Below, in pieces: positions 52,673-61,600 of a stretch of 64,000 bases of DNA. Below the pieces are notes generated by a model. That model searched no databases. It was not told where the DNA came from and saw only the letters and a list, made by a program, of their open reading frames with translations. Made by a program: the position numbers and the translations under genes. Origin of the DNA: Synechococcus sp. C9 (GTDB taxonomy: Bacteria; Cyanobacteriota; Cyanobacteriia; Gloeomargaritales; Gloeomargaritaceae); contig NZ_JALAAD010000002.1 of NCBI RefSeq assembly GCF_022984075.1, positions 1 to 64,000 on the forward strand, given 5' to 3'. Position 1 is the first letter of the stretch; each line of letters begins with the position of its first letter.

Positions 52673-53323
52673 CTATTCCCTGGTGAGCCAGCCTTCGAGC
52701 AACTCTTGCATCAGCGTGGAAAAGTCACCCCCGTCCTGTGCCAACAAGCGCATTTTGACCCGCCGGTAGGTCTCCTTGCGGATGTAAGCCGTCACTTGCT
52801 CATAAGCCGGGTCAGAACGTTTCCCCCTTTTCGCTCTCCCGCCACCCGGTACATCCGAGTTGTCAGCTACCCGATAAACCGGACTTTCATCTTTTTGCGT
52901 ACTCGCCTTGTTCCACTTTTGAGTTTCCATACTGTCAGATATTTGCGTATCTGAACTTTCAGAAGGTTGACTACTCCCGTTGTCAGATGTTTGCAATGTT
53001 GAACTTTTGCGTATTTGCTCTTTCACCCCATCAGATATTTGCATATCTGAACGTTCAGCAGGTTGACTACTTGCATTGTCATCTGTCTGCAATGTCGGAC
53101 TTGTGTATATTTGCGTTTTCACCCCATCAGATGTTTGCGTACTCGAATGTTCGTCATGCCGTATATCTGGACTTTTGCCCTTTCGCCTACTCGCCTTGCT
53201 GTATTGTTGCGTTGTCGCACCTTTGGATGTTTGAGTTGGTGCATCTTCAACAGGGGCAATGTCTCCATCTCCTGGAGATTGTGGATGCTCTGAGGTCTCA
53301 AACAGTTTCCCAAACCGGCTCAT
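52673..53323 (-). CDS. ParB/ParG-like partner with coding-sequence octamer array, locus 2
   Basis: The 216-residue protein overlaps the parA2 stop by four bases. Residues about 23-155 are low complexity with an eight-residue period (for example TQTSDGVK, TQIYTSPT, LQTDDNAS, SQPAERSD). The last ~50 residues (AYEQVTAYIRKETYRRVKMR, then LMQELLEGWL) fit a ribbon-helix-helix domain, as in ParG-type centromere binders. The low-complexity codons create a strict 8-bp DNA repeat identical in phase and words to the sequence upstream of parA2. ParG of TP228 binds ACTC boxes spaced by 8 bp, a useful parallel. Role inferred. Confidence 0.7.
   Translation of the reverse strand: MSRFGKLFETSEHPQSPGDGDIAPVEDAPTQTSKGATTQQYSKASRRKGKSPDIRHDEHSSTQTSDGVKTQIYTSPTLQTDDNASSQPAERSDMQISDGVKEQIRKSSTLQTSDNGSSQPSESSDTQISDSMETQKWNKASTQKDESPVYRVADNSDVPGGGRAKRGKRSDPAYEQVTAYIRKETYRRVKMRLLAQDGGDFSTLMQELLEGWLTRE
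52855..53254. repeat. 8-bp phased array inside the partner gene, locus 2
   Basis: On the + strand, TTGC words occur at 52895, 52943, 52991, 53007, 53015, 53039, 53071, 53111, 53135, 53175 and 53207, all equal modulo 8. Split into octamers, the 400 bases give 50 units, of which by my count 46 begin YYR (TTG, TCG, TCA, CTG, CCG). Recurrent octamers include TTGCGTAC, TTGCGTAT, TCAGATAT, CTGAACTT and TTGACTAC. Confidence 0.85.
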
Positions 53324-53913
53324 AGGTTAATCTCCTTCATCAGTTGTTGATAGTCCCACCAGGCGTTGATGGCATTCCCATCCGCCACGTCGCATACCAG
53401 ACAGCCCTCTAATCCCGCCTTCTGAAAGGCAACGTAGCGGCGGATGACTTGTTCAAAAACTGGTATTTTTTGTCTTTTGAGGGTTTGCTGGGCTTCGGCT
53501 CCCGCTTGGCTGGGATAGGGGGGCACCACCGTCAGCAAGACTTTGTAGCGTTCCGTCGCCAGTTGTCGCAGGGTGGTGATGGTCATCAGCAGGGCATCCA
53601 GAGCCAAGGCATCGGGGGTGGTTGGCAGAATCAACAGGTCGCATCCTTCGCTCAGGTCTTTTAATTCTTCCATTGAGGGACGTGCCGGGGTATCAATCAC
53701 AATATATTCGTGTTCGCGCATTCGTTTGGGAGCTTGATTCTCCGTCACGACCAAGAAGGGGAGTTGTCCCCGTTGCGCCCAACGCAGGGCGGAACGGTTT
53801 GGGTCCCCATCCACAAGCAAGGTTTTGCCGCGCCGATGCAGTAGCCCCGCCAGGTGGATGGCTGTGGTGGTCTTGCCGACGCCACCCTTGAAACCCGCTA
53901 GCGTGATAATCAT
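53320..53913 (-). CDS. parA: ParA-family partition ATPase, locus 2
   Basis: The 197-residue protein has the deviant Walker A KGGVGKTTT (residues 9-17), TLLVDGDPNRSALRW and the Walker B EYIVIDTPARPS. Like the locus 1 protein it has no N-terminal HTH and is of type Ib. The two ParAs share the same plan but differ along their length, so they are separate partition systems, possibly from two fused plasmids. The partner gene follows with a four-base overlap. Confidence 0.9.
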   Translation of the reverse strand: MIITLAGFKGGVGKTTTAIHLAGLLHRRGKTLLVDGDPNRSALRWAQRGQLPFLVVTENQAPKRMREHEYIVIDTPARPSMEELKDLSEGCDLLILPTTPDALALDALLMTITTLRQLATERYKVLLTVVPPYPSQAGAEAQQTLKRQKIPVFEQVIRRYVAFQKAGLEGCLVCDVADGNAINAWWDYQQLMKEINL

Positions 53914-53933
53914 GCCGTTATGTTACCAAATAT

Positions 53934-53997
53934 TTGCGTATGGAAAAACTCAGCATGATGAGTACCTGAACTTTTGCGTACTCGTTAACTGTTCTAG
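53934..53997. promoter_or_regulatory. parA2 upstream octamer array
   Basis: From 53934 the sequence divides into TTGCGTAT, GGAAAAAC, TCAGCATG, ATGAGTAC, CTGAACTT, TTGCGTAC, TCGTTAAC, TGTTCTAG. Four of these octamers, or near matches, recur inside the partner gene and all lie in one 8-bp register. It is 21 bases from the parA2 start. Likely operator and possible centromere; binding is inferred. Confidence 0.65.
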
Positions 53998-54055
53998 TGT
54001 GGGCAGACCGGTAGTGGGGTAGGAGACTCTTGTTGTTAGAGATAATGGTGGTCAG

Positions 54056-54460
54056 CTACTTGAACTCAATCGTCTTCAAGAACTCATCTGGGCTAATCAC
54101 TACCACTTCACGGAATGGATGCAATACCAGCAAGTCCTGATCGCCACTGATGATGGACTGGGCTTGCCCATTCAACCCTAACTCCAAATCATCTTTCGGG
54201 TCACGACATTCTTGCACCTTTTCGGTTATTTCGACCAAAACGGCTCGCTCTATTGAAGCTTCTAAAAATTCCTCCCGCTCTTCCGTAGTTAAATACCGAT
54301 TAAGTCTTTTGCGCCCAAGAACTTCATCCAACTCCTCCAATAGGTCAAGTGATAGTAATACTTCTCCATTCGCTAGAGCATATCGAAATGCTTGAGCAGG
54401 TTTGCTGTTCTCCAACAAAAGCGCACTGATCAGCACATTTGTATCAAAAACGCAGCGCAC
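54056..54460 (-). CDS. PIN-family toxin (COG1569-like)
   Basis: The 134-residue protein opens RCVFDTNVLISALLLENSKP, has SLDLLEELDEVLGRKRLNRY and ends with SIISGDQDLLVLHPF, the plan of the 'putative toxin component, PIN family' group. The usual DNKFLELA motif is altered to DPKDDLELGLNGQA. One base separates it from its antitoxin. Confidence 0.8.
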   Translation of the reverse strand: MRCVFDTNVLISALLLENSKPAQAFRYALANGEVLLSLDLLEELDEVLGRKRLNRYLTTEEREEFLEASIERAVLVEITEKVQECRDPKDDLELGLNGQAQSIISGDQDLLVLHPFREVVVISPDEFLKTIEFK

Positions 54461-54461
54461 T

Positions 54462-54689
54462 TCATTCTTGATCTAGAATTGAGTGCAAGATTTCTGGGGT
54501 TAACCCTCGTGCTTGAGCATTTCGACTAATGTCACTCATCACTTCTTCCAGAAGTCTTTTGCGTCGCGTTACATCCCCAAGTTTGAGGCTGAGTAATGCT
54601 TCTAATTTGCGACGTTCCTCTTCAGATGCCGCCTCAAAAATACGGGCGACCTCAGCATTAACGCGAATTGTGATCGTCTTGGTTTCCAT
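54462..54689 (-). CDS. Antitoxin of the PIN pair
   Basis: The 75-residue protein begins ETKTITIRVNAEVARIFEAA, a ribbon-helix-helix start, followed by SEEERRKLEALLSLKLGDV and an acidic tail. It is the expected partner of the PIN toxin downstream and may autoregulate the pair. The CRISPR-like repeats start 15 bases upstream of its start codon. Confidence 0.75.
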   Translation of the reverse strand: METKTITIRVNAEVARIFEAASEEERRKLEALLSLKLGDVTRRKRLLEEVMSDISRNAQARGLTPEILHSILDQE

Positions 54690-54703
54690 AGCTGTTATTT
54701 AGT

Positions 54704-54797
54704 CGGTTCACCCCCACGGGTGTGGAGACAACGCTCAGAGCCATAGCAGGCCTTTCATGGTAGCATCGGTTCACCCCCACGGGTGAGGAATTGGAAC
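54704..54797. CRISPR. Two-repeat CRISPR-like unit
   Basis: CGGTTCACCCCCACGGGTG (19 bases) occurs at 54704 and 54767, 63 bases apart. The first continues TGGAGACAAC, giving a 29-base repeat like type I-E repeats; the second continues AGGAATTGGA and is degenerate, as terminal repeats often are. The 34-base spacer is 54733-54766. CACCC and GGGTG form the stem. No cas genes adjoin. Confidence 0.45.
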
Positions 54798-54930
54798 CAA
54801 CTAAGCATTGGTAGTGATTCTAGTCTAATGCTAAAATATGTTTCCATTCAATCCACAACAAAAGTTAATCTTCTATTCACTTTTCAAGGCACCTCGACTC
54901 AATCTACTAAGATATACAAATTTAGACCCT

Positions 54931-55593
54931 ATGAATGAACTTGTACTAAGTGGACGTTATGAAATTGTGAAGCCTCTTGGAGGCGGGGGATTTGGACAAA
55001 CTTACCTTGCAAAGGATCGCTATCTGCCTGAGCAACCCCTTTGTGTCGTCAAGCAACTCAAGCCCCGCTCGAATGATCCTCGAATACTTGAAGTAGCAAA
55101 ACAATTGTTTGAACGAGAAGCAAAAATGCTTTATATTTTGGGGGATCGCTGTGATGCTATTCCTCGCTTGTTGGCTCACTTTGATGAAGGTGGCGAGTTT
55201 TATTTAGTGCAAGAATACATTCAGGGTAGAACCTTGGACAGCATCATCCTCCCAGGCGAACGGTTCTCGGAAAGCAAAGTCATGGAACTTTTAGGAAAAA
55301 TTTTAGAGCCTTTGTCAGTGGTACATCAAGCCCGGGTAATTCACCGTGACATCAAACCAGCAAATCTAATTTGGCGCAATTGTGACAGTAAAATTGTGTT
55401 GATTGATTTTGGCGCAGTGAAGGCATTGCGGGCAGTGGACAGTGACTGTCCCGACACGACTGCACTTACTGTAGCGGTTGGTTCTCCAGGCTATATGCCA
55501 AGCGAACAACTAGCCGGTTACCCACAACTAAGTAGCGACATTTACGCCGTTGGTACAATCTGCGTTCAAGCATTGAGAATTTCAAGTAAATAA
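54931..55593 (+). pseudogene. Serine/threonine protein kinase, truncated by MITE-D
   Basis: The ATG at 54931 opens NELVLSGRYEIVKPLGGGGFG (P-loop). The Lys is in CVVKQLK, the catalytic loop is VIHRDIKPANLIW, DFG is in LIDFGAVKA, and an activation segment ends SPGYMPSEQ. The frame stops at about residue 220 (QALRISSK), just where MITE-D begins, so the C-terminal lobe and any sensor domain are missing. This Hanks-type kinase class is common in cyanobacteria. Confidence 0.75.
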
Positions 55594-55596
55594 TGA

Positions 55597-55720
55597 TGGG
55601 TACCTCTACATAATTCATGATTATTGAGAATGACCCCTGTGTTATTGATAATTACCAACGAGAGAATGGGGCTTCCGAGCCTGCCGTGTAAGTACAAAAA
55701 TCAATAAGTAGAGGTACCCA
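55597..55720. repeat. MITE-D (124 bp)
   Basis: Perfect 13-bp inverted ends TGGGTACCTCTAC and GTAGAGGTACCCA. End fragments lie near 29598 and 55987, and an internal piece near 23225. It interrupts the kinase gene. The 285 bases to 56005 have no gene. Confidence 0.75.
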
Positions 55721-56005
55721 CATATATCTGATACATAGCACTATACGTTGTTAACAGAGTGGGTATGTTGCATGGGGTAGACTTTCTCAATCTCTTAGTA
55801 AAACGAGGGGTTCAATTCCCGGAAACCTTCATCCCGTACACATTTGAGCAATATCTAACCCTATGGTTCACATATGGTTACTTCTGGTGGGTTACTTAGA
55901 TGTACGGAACAACCTAACTCTCTGACAGTCCTTGTTGCCCTATTTTTGAGTATTATAAAGATAGCATTACCCAGAAAACAATAAATAGAGGTACCTTATA
56001 TGGTA

Positions 56006-56809
56006 TCATTCTGTCCAAATCACTAAAATCCCCTGATAGATCAATAAGTCAATATAATCAATCATTTGTTTACTTAGTTTTTCACTTTGTATCAAAACAC
56101 CCAATTCCATATTCAGAGAGAGAGCATAATCAGTCAAATTTGCGCTAGTGATAAAAAGTTTTTTTTGGTCAACTATTGCCCCTTTTATATGCAATGAACC
56201 ATAACGTCCTTCTCTATCCAATAAACGCCGCTCCTTGGGCCAAATGAAAACTTCGGATTGATTAAGAACATCACTTCCTAGGGTAGATTCAATTCCGAAT
56301 TTAATTTTGTTGTCCCCTGATGCAGGGGTTTCCGCAATAATCCGCAAGTGGATACCGCGCTCCAAGGCTTTCAACAGAGCTTTGGTAATTTCAGGAATTT
56401 TATAAAACGCAAAACTGATCAAGGTCATATGCTGATGGCATTCTTCAATTAGTTGTAATAAAACCTGCTCCGTCCTTCGGATGGTAACATTGGCAAATTC
56501 AGGACCAGTCCAGACAAGTTCAATGGCCAGGTCTTTTTGAATTGAGTTTCTTGTATATGAGGCACTTTCCAAAGCCATTGCAACTGCTCTGCTAGTGGAT
56601 TCTGGTTGTTCATTTTTCCAGACATTGAACATATCAACAACAGCTCGTCTAAACTGTAAATTGACCAGTGAATTGAGTACACGCTTGGTTAAAGCTTCAT
56701 TATAAAATTCATCATTTTCAGCCAATATTTTTACAACTTGGCTCAAAATAGAAGGTGGAAGTAAATCGGTAATTCGATAAATTTCAGCAAGTAGTTTAGA
56801 ATTCACCAT
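56006..56809 (-). CDS. drmC: DrmC-like phospholipase D-family protein (DISARM)
   Basis: The start at 56809 (MVNSKLLAEIYRITD) overlaps the end of drmB by 14 bases. The 267-residue protein has a helical N-terminal half, then a PLD domain with ISFAFYKIPEITKALLKAL and one HxK motif in LHIKGAIVDQKKLFITSANL. One HKD is typical of DrmC-like proteins. It follows drmA and drmB in the order seen in DISARM loci. Its role in defence is unclear in known systems. Confidence 0.8.
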   Translation of the reverse strand: MVNSKLLAEIYRITDLLPPSILSQVVKILAENDEFYNEALTKRVLNSLVNLQFRRAVVDMFNVWKNEQPESTSRAVAMALESASYTRNSIQKDLAIELVWTGPEFANVTIRRTEQVLLQLIEECHQHMTLISFAFYKIPEITKALLKALERGIHLRIIAETPASGDNKIKFGIESTLGSDVLNQSEVFIWPKERRLLDREGRYGSLHIKGAIVDQKKLFITSANLTDYALSLNMELGVLIQSEKLSKQMIDYIDLLIYQGILVIWTE

Positions 56810-58682
56810 CTGGGAGGGCGAAGAAGTGAAGGTTATCTGATGCAAAGGTTGGTATTAAGGTGGAGCGGTCGAGGTATTTATTGCCCCGCTCACAGGATGT
56901 TTCAGGGCTGAATAGGCACGCATGACAAGCTGCCCAGTGGAGGGAGGGAATGCCTTGATTGGGATCATGATCCGCACAGAGTGGGTCGGAGGCACAGAGG
57001 CGGATGCTTGTCAGGGCTTGGGAGATGTGGTACCCCAGGGTGTCGGGTTCGCCCAGATTGACCAGCCCGCCCAGGGTTCCCTCGCTATCAGGGGCGGCAG
57101 TATAGATCAATAATCCTGCCTGTGGACCATGTTCCTCGTGGGGTGATTTGGCAAAGAGACGTTCACGCAAACTGGCGGCATTGTATCCACATTCAATGGC
57201 AAGTTGGCGCATCAAGGCATGGGAAAACGAATGAATCAGCACATATCGCATGGATGGCACTGGGATCTTGGCGGGGTCAAGGTTCCGAATCCGTAGCCAT
57301 CGTTTCTGCGCCTCGAGGGTCAGTTGGGCGCGCTTGAGCACTGCGGGAGAGGTCTCCCATGCTTGGAGTTGGGATTCATTGAACTGGAGAAAAATCCCCT
57401 CTCCTTTGACTTCCGAGGCAGGTACCCAGGAGGGGGCGTTGCGACTGATGCGAACTCGATATTCCGAGGGAATTTCCCCAGTATCATCGAAGTCGCCAGG
57501 GGATTGGATGCGGGTGAATCCAATCAGGGCGCGTACTTCCCGAATGCGCTCCACAAGAACGGTGCGAGTGAAGAATTGTTCGTAGCCCTTGGGAGAGCTG
57601 ACCGGACGTAACTGGAATTCCTGGCTCGTGGGGGTGGGTACCGAGAGAGATAACACTTGCCACTCCGGCGTTTTTAGGTCTTGGGCATGATCCTGCTTAT
57701 TTTGCCCCTGACGGAATTGCTCGATGCTTGCCCAAATTTCCTCGTGCGTGTATTTGAGAAATTCTAGTAACTGACCCGTTCTCTGTGCCATCCCCAGGGA
57801 AAAAGCGAGGGTCTGTGGGTCTGGAGCGTCCCCCAGAATGTCCCAATGTTTTTGAACCAACTGGGCTAAAGGACTGGCATGAAGCGGGATAGACAGGGCT
57901 GAGAGGGTGATGGGAAACCAGCTATTGGAAGCCCCCAGGAGCATCGCCTCCATCTGTTGGTCACACTCATCATCAAAATCCCGGAGATGGGGATGCCGCC
58001 CGCGACATTTGGGCATATTTTGTTTGCCGTTTTCCCCAAATGCGTCAGATAATCGGCGTGACCTTTGACAGCCCTCACAGCGGACCACAATGTCTGAAGC
58101 GGCGCCGGTCACCCCGTACTCTTCAAACCGCAGTACCCCCTGGCAATCGGATGCCCCCTGATGGACAAAGTAATGCCAAGGGAAGTCATCTAGGTGTCCA
58201 TGTTGGCACGCCACTAAAAAACGGGCGGGAACGACTGCTGGAGGTTTGCGAGATTTTGGGCAGTTTTTGTGAACATAGCGAGTCTCATTGATGCGGTAGG
58301 GCGAAGACTTCAGTTCAAATAATCCCGATTGGAGGGGAGCGAGTAAGCGACACTGGGGACAAACCATCCAGGTCGGAAATGGGGATACGGGTACGCCGAT
58401 ACGAGCGGCTTCGTCAAAAGGATTGGCAGATTCTTCATCCTCCTGCGGGATTGGGGGAGAACAGAGTTCCTTGACTTGGGTACCTAACTCTCTTCGCACT
58501 GCCGCGAGCAGGCGGGGTTCGCTCAGTAGGGTGGTGGTGGCGGGGTTTTTATCCCATCCATCAAGTCCCATGACCATCACCGAGAGGTGGGGCAGATCGG
58601 CAATCGAGCCAATCCCAAAGGTGTAAAGAATCTGGCTGGGGCGGAGTTCTCCCACCTTATAGCGGTACGGGGAGCCGGTCAT
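56796..58682 (-). CDS. drmB: DrmB-like DUF1998 protein (DISARM)
   Basis: The 628-residue protein opens SPYRYKVGELRPSQILYTFG, has Cys pairs typical of a zinc-binding part (CPQCRLLAPL, CEGCQRSRRL) and a C-terminal DUF1998 domain with VLIHSFSHALMRQLAIECG and GLLIYTAAPDSEGTLGGLV, plus CHACLFSPETSCERGN. Start ATG overlaps the drmA stop (ATGA). In DISARM, DrmAB loads on DNA and recognises unmethylated or 5'-overhang DNA. Confidence 0.85.
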   Translation of the reverse strand: MTGSPYRYKVGELRPSQILYTFGIGSIADLPHLSVMVMGLDGWDKNPATTTLLSEPRLLAAVRRELGTQVKELCSPPIPQEDEESANPFDEAARIGVPVSPFPTWMVCPQCRLLAPLQSGLFELKSSPYRINETRYVHKNCPKSRKPPAVVPARFLVACQHGHLDDFPWHYFVHQGASDCQGVLRFEEYGVTGAASDIVVRCEGCQRSRRLSDAFGENGKQNMPKCRGRHPHLRDFDDECDQQMEAMLLGASNSWFPITLSALSIPLHASPLAQLVQKHWDILGDAPDPQTLAFSLGMAQRTGQLLEFLKYTHEEIWASIEQFRQGQNKQDHAQDLKTPEWQVLSLSVPTPTSQEFQLRPVSSPKGYEQFFTRTVLVERIREVRALIGFTRIQSPGDFDDTGEIPSEYRVRISRNAPSWVPASEVKGEGIFLQFNESQLQAWETSPAVLKRAQLTLEAQKRWLRIRNLDPAKIPVPSMRYVLIHSFSHALMRQLAIECGYNAASLRERLFAKSPHEEHGPQAGLLIYTAAPDSEGTLGGLVNLGEPDTLGYHISQALTSIRLCASDPLCADHDPNQGIPSLHWAACHACLFSPETSCERGNKYLDRSTLIPTFASDNLHFFALPDGEF

Positions 58683-61600
58683 GGTTTGGCGATGTAGGGC
58701 TGGGGAATCCGGGCAAAGTCATCGTCAGGGGGCTGATCCGTCAGCACTAAATTGACTGTGGGTTCGACGTTGCGAAGGGAGTTGAGGCAAGTAAATTCTT
58801 CCCAGTCTCTTCTACCCGCAGAGGTGAGTAAGCTGACCGAAATGCCATCTCTGGCGGTGACCTGATACTTCAATTGTGCACCGCCGACAACCCTTTGCAC
58901 GCACGCCAGCCAGCGATCAATTTTCCCCTCCAATTCACTGCGAAGGCGTTGTGCAGTTTGGGCATTGCCCACCAGTTCTGCACGGCGCACAATGGCATCC
59001 ACCGCCGCCCGCACGTAGGGATGGTTCCGCTCAATCGCCCCCGCCTGCTCGTTGCCATTCAGTTCCTCACTGGCGAGGCGCACTAGAGCAACGAGGATGG
59101 CACTGAGACCCCGGTAAAGGGCACCCGACGAAAAGGGCGTCACGGACAAAGCCTCCACATTTTGATAGAAGGTGGCATGGTAGTGGGCAAACCGCTCGTA
59201 ATGGGAGAGATCCCGCGGGCGTGCCCAGTTGTAAACGGTGAGAACCAGTCCAGGATGGCTTCTCCCCACCCGTGAGGTCGCCTGGATGTACTCGGCGGTG
59301 TTTTTCGGTTGCCCACAGACCACCATCACCCCAAGACGGCGCACGTCAACGCCCACCGAGATCATGTTGGTAGCCAGGAGGACATCCAGAGGGTCAGGTT
59401 GTTCCAGTCGTTGCCCCGCCTTGCGCCTGGCTTGATTTCTCTGGAGTAATTCAGGGTCAAACGGGGTTTCCAGGCGGTCAAGAATCCCCGGAATTTCCGT
59501 AGAGTCTTTGCGGGCGGTGAGTTCATCCACATCCGTTGCCTGCAGACGACGGTTAGCCAAGCCCCGTTGGTGCATCTTGGTCAAGCGGGTGCGAATATCA
59601 TCTTCCACCAGCCGACGGGTGCCTCCCAATTCCCGCACCGAGTTGAAATAACCCACCAGGGTCATCCAGGGGTCAGCGGCAATCCCGTACTTGTTGTAAA
59701 GCATTTGTGCGGCGGAGAGCACAGCCAAATAGACCCGAATCATGGTGGCTTTCAGCCGACGCCCGGGGGCACAGATACCGACATAGCGTCGCCCAGGACT
59801 ATAGCGTGCGGAAGTAGGGTCGTTGTCCCGTTGTCGAGAGAAAAAGTTATCCCTGATGTCGAGTCCCTGGGGGGGAAATACGGCCAGTTTTCTCACGAAC
59901 AGGTTGTTGACCTGCGCCTCCGCTTGGCGAATGGTGGCAGTGGAAGCAATCACTTTGGGACGCACGGGCTGCCCATCCACGTCCCAGGTGCAAAGGTAAT
60001 CCACCGCAGTCTCGTACAGCCCAACTAAGGTGCCGAGCGGGCCGCTGATCAGGTGCAACTCGTCCTGGATAATCAGGTCTGGAGGACGCAGTTTAGGGTG
60101 AGGGATAGTCTTGGCGGCAGGGAAATTACCCACCCGGTTGTGTCGGTCACTATCTTCAATGTCAGGAGAACGAAACCCGTGCCGTTCGCAGTAGCCGTTG
60201 ACCTGACCAAACACCATTTGCACTTCCCCTTTCCAGGGCATTTGGGCAAATTTATCTACCGTTGCGATCACTAAGGTGGGCAAGCGGCGATAAATTTCCT
60301 CATCCACAACAATCACAGGCAGTCCTTCACCCTTGGAAAAGGGGCATTTCCCTAGATCGTCCCCGCATTTAATAAATGTGCGCCCCCGACCTCTTTCAAA
60401 AAGCTCGACCTGAATATGGCAACCGGGATGAATCTTGGCACCACACCAGGGACAGTTGGTGAGTTGATGGGGGGTTCCCCGGCCACGGGGTCGGGATTCC
60501 CGATGTTGTTTGATCGCCTCATCGCTGTCGGCGGTCTTGTTGGGGGTGTTTTTCTGCCCCACCCATAGCCCAATGCGAAAGGGTTCTTGCCCCCACTGGG
60601 CTTCGTCTTCCCGACGGATCACTTCACAGGCACAGATCAGGGCGGTCGCCCGTTGGAATTGCTGGAGGGTGAGCAGTCGCAGGGTATAGCGCATGAGAAC
60701 CGCCACCCCGTGTTCCCCATCTCGACCCGCCACCCGCCCCTGGAGGCGACGGAGACCGATAGTGTAGGCGGTCAATCCCAGATAGGCCTCGGTTTTGCCC
60801 CCACCGGTGGGAAACCACAGCAAATCAGCCACCGCTTCGGTTGGGTGGGAACGGTCAGGGTGGTGTACATCCGTGATAGACGGCACATTGAGCAGGATAA
60901 ATGCCAGTTGGAAGGGATACCAACTCCGGTTTTCGGGTCGGTCAAGGTCGTTAAGGGATACATTTTCACCCCGCCGCCGTTGCTCCGCATAAAGGGTGTG
61001 GATGCGCTGGAGGTACATTGCCCGATTCATGAAGCGAAACGCCCTAAAGGCATGGATGTTGTTCTCCAGGGTGGTGATACCCTCTTGGATACGGCGGAGG
61101 GTGTGACGACAACGGTCGAGTGCCTTCTGCGCCACATCCTGGTAGGGTGACAGTCCCTCATCGGGATCACTAAGGCGGCTTTCCTGTTGGGTGATCCAGG
61201 TGTCGTAGGCGGCGGCTAGGGGTTGCAGGACGGTGCGGAGGTCTGTGGGGCTGGCAATCTCAGAAAGGTGCTTCATGTCCAAGACCAGACCCGCTAATCC
61301 GGGAATTTCCCGTACTGTGGGGGGTTTGGTGGCTGGTACTTCGTAGGTGGGAACGACTCTGGTGGATAGCCGGACGGCTCGGCAGGGGTTGCCAGGGGCG
61401 ACCTCAGCATGAACCCCAACCCCATGACCGACGGCAAATTCTACATGGTGGCGGTAGAGCATCGCCATCGCCCGATTTTCGTCACGGATCACCGGATCAA
61501 GGACGGAAGCACGGTCGTCCAGGGGCTTTTTTTGAAAAATGTCTGCGACATTGGCATCTGCCGAACTGACGGAAATTTCCGGTTGGAACAGCCAAGCCGT

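Noticed and set aside
53911-53930. attC right core GTTATGT near the parA2 start
   Set aside because: No left core or pairing arms at 60-120 bases; chance match.
55758-55860. Possible tRNA: GGGGTTCAATTCCCGG resembles a T arm
   Set aside because: No acceptor, D or anticodon arm of proper length can be paired around it.
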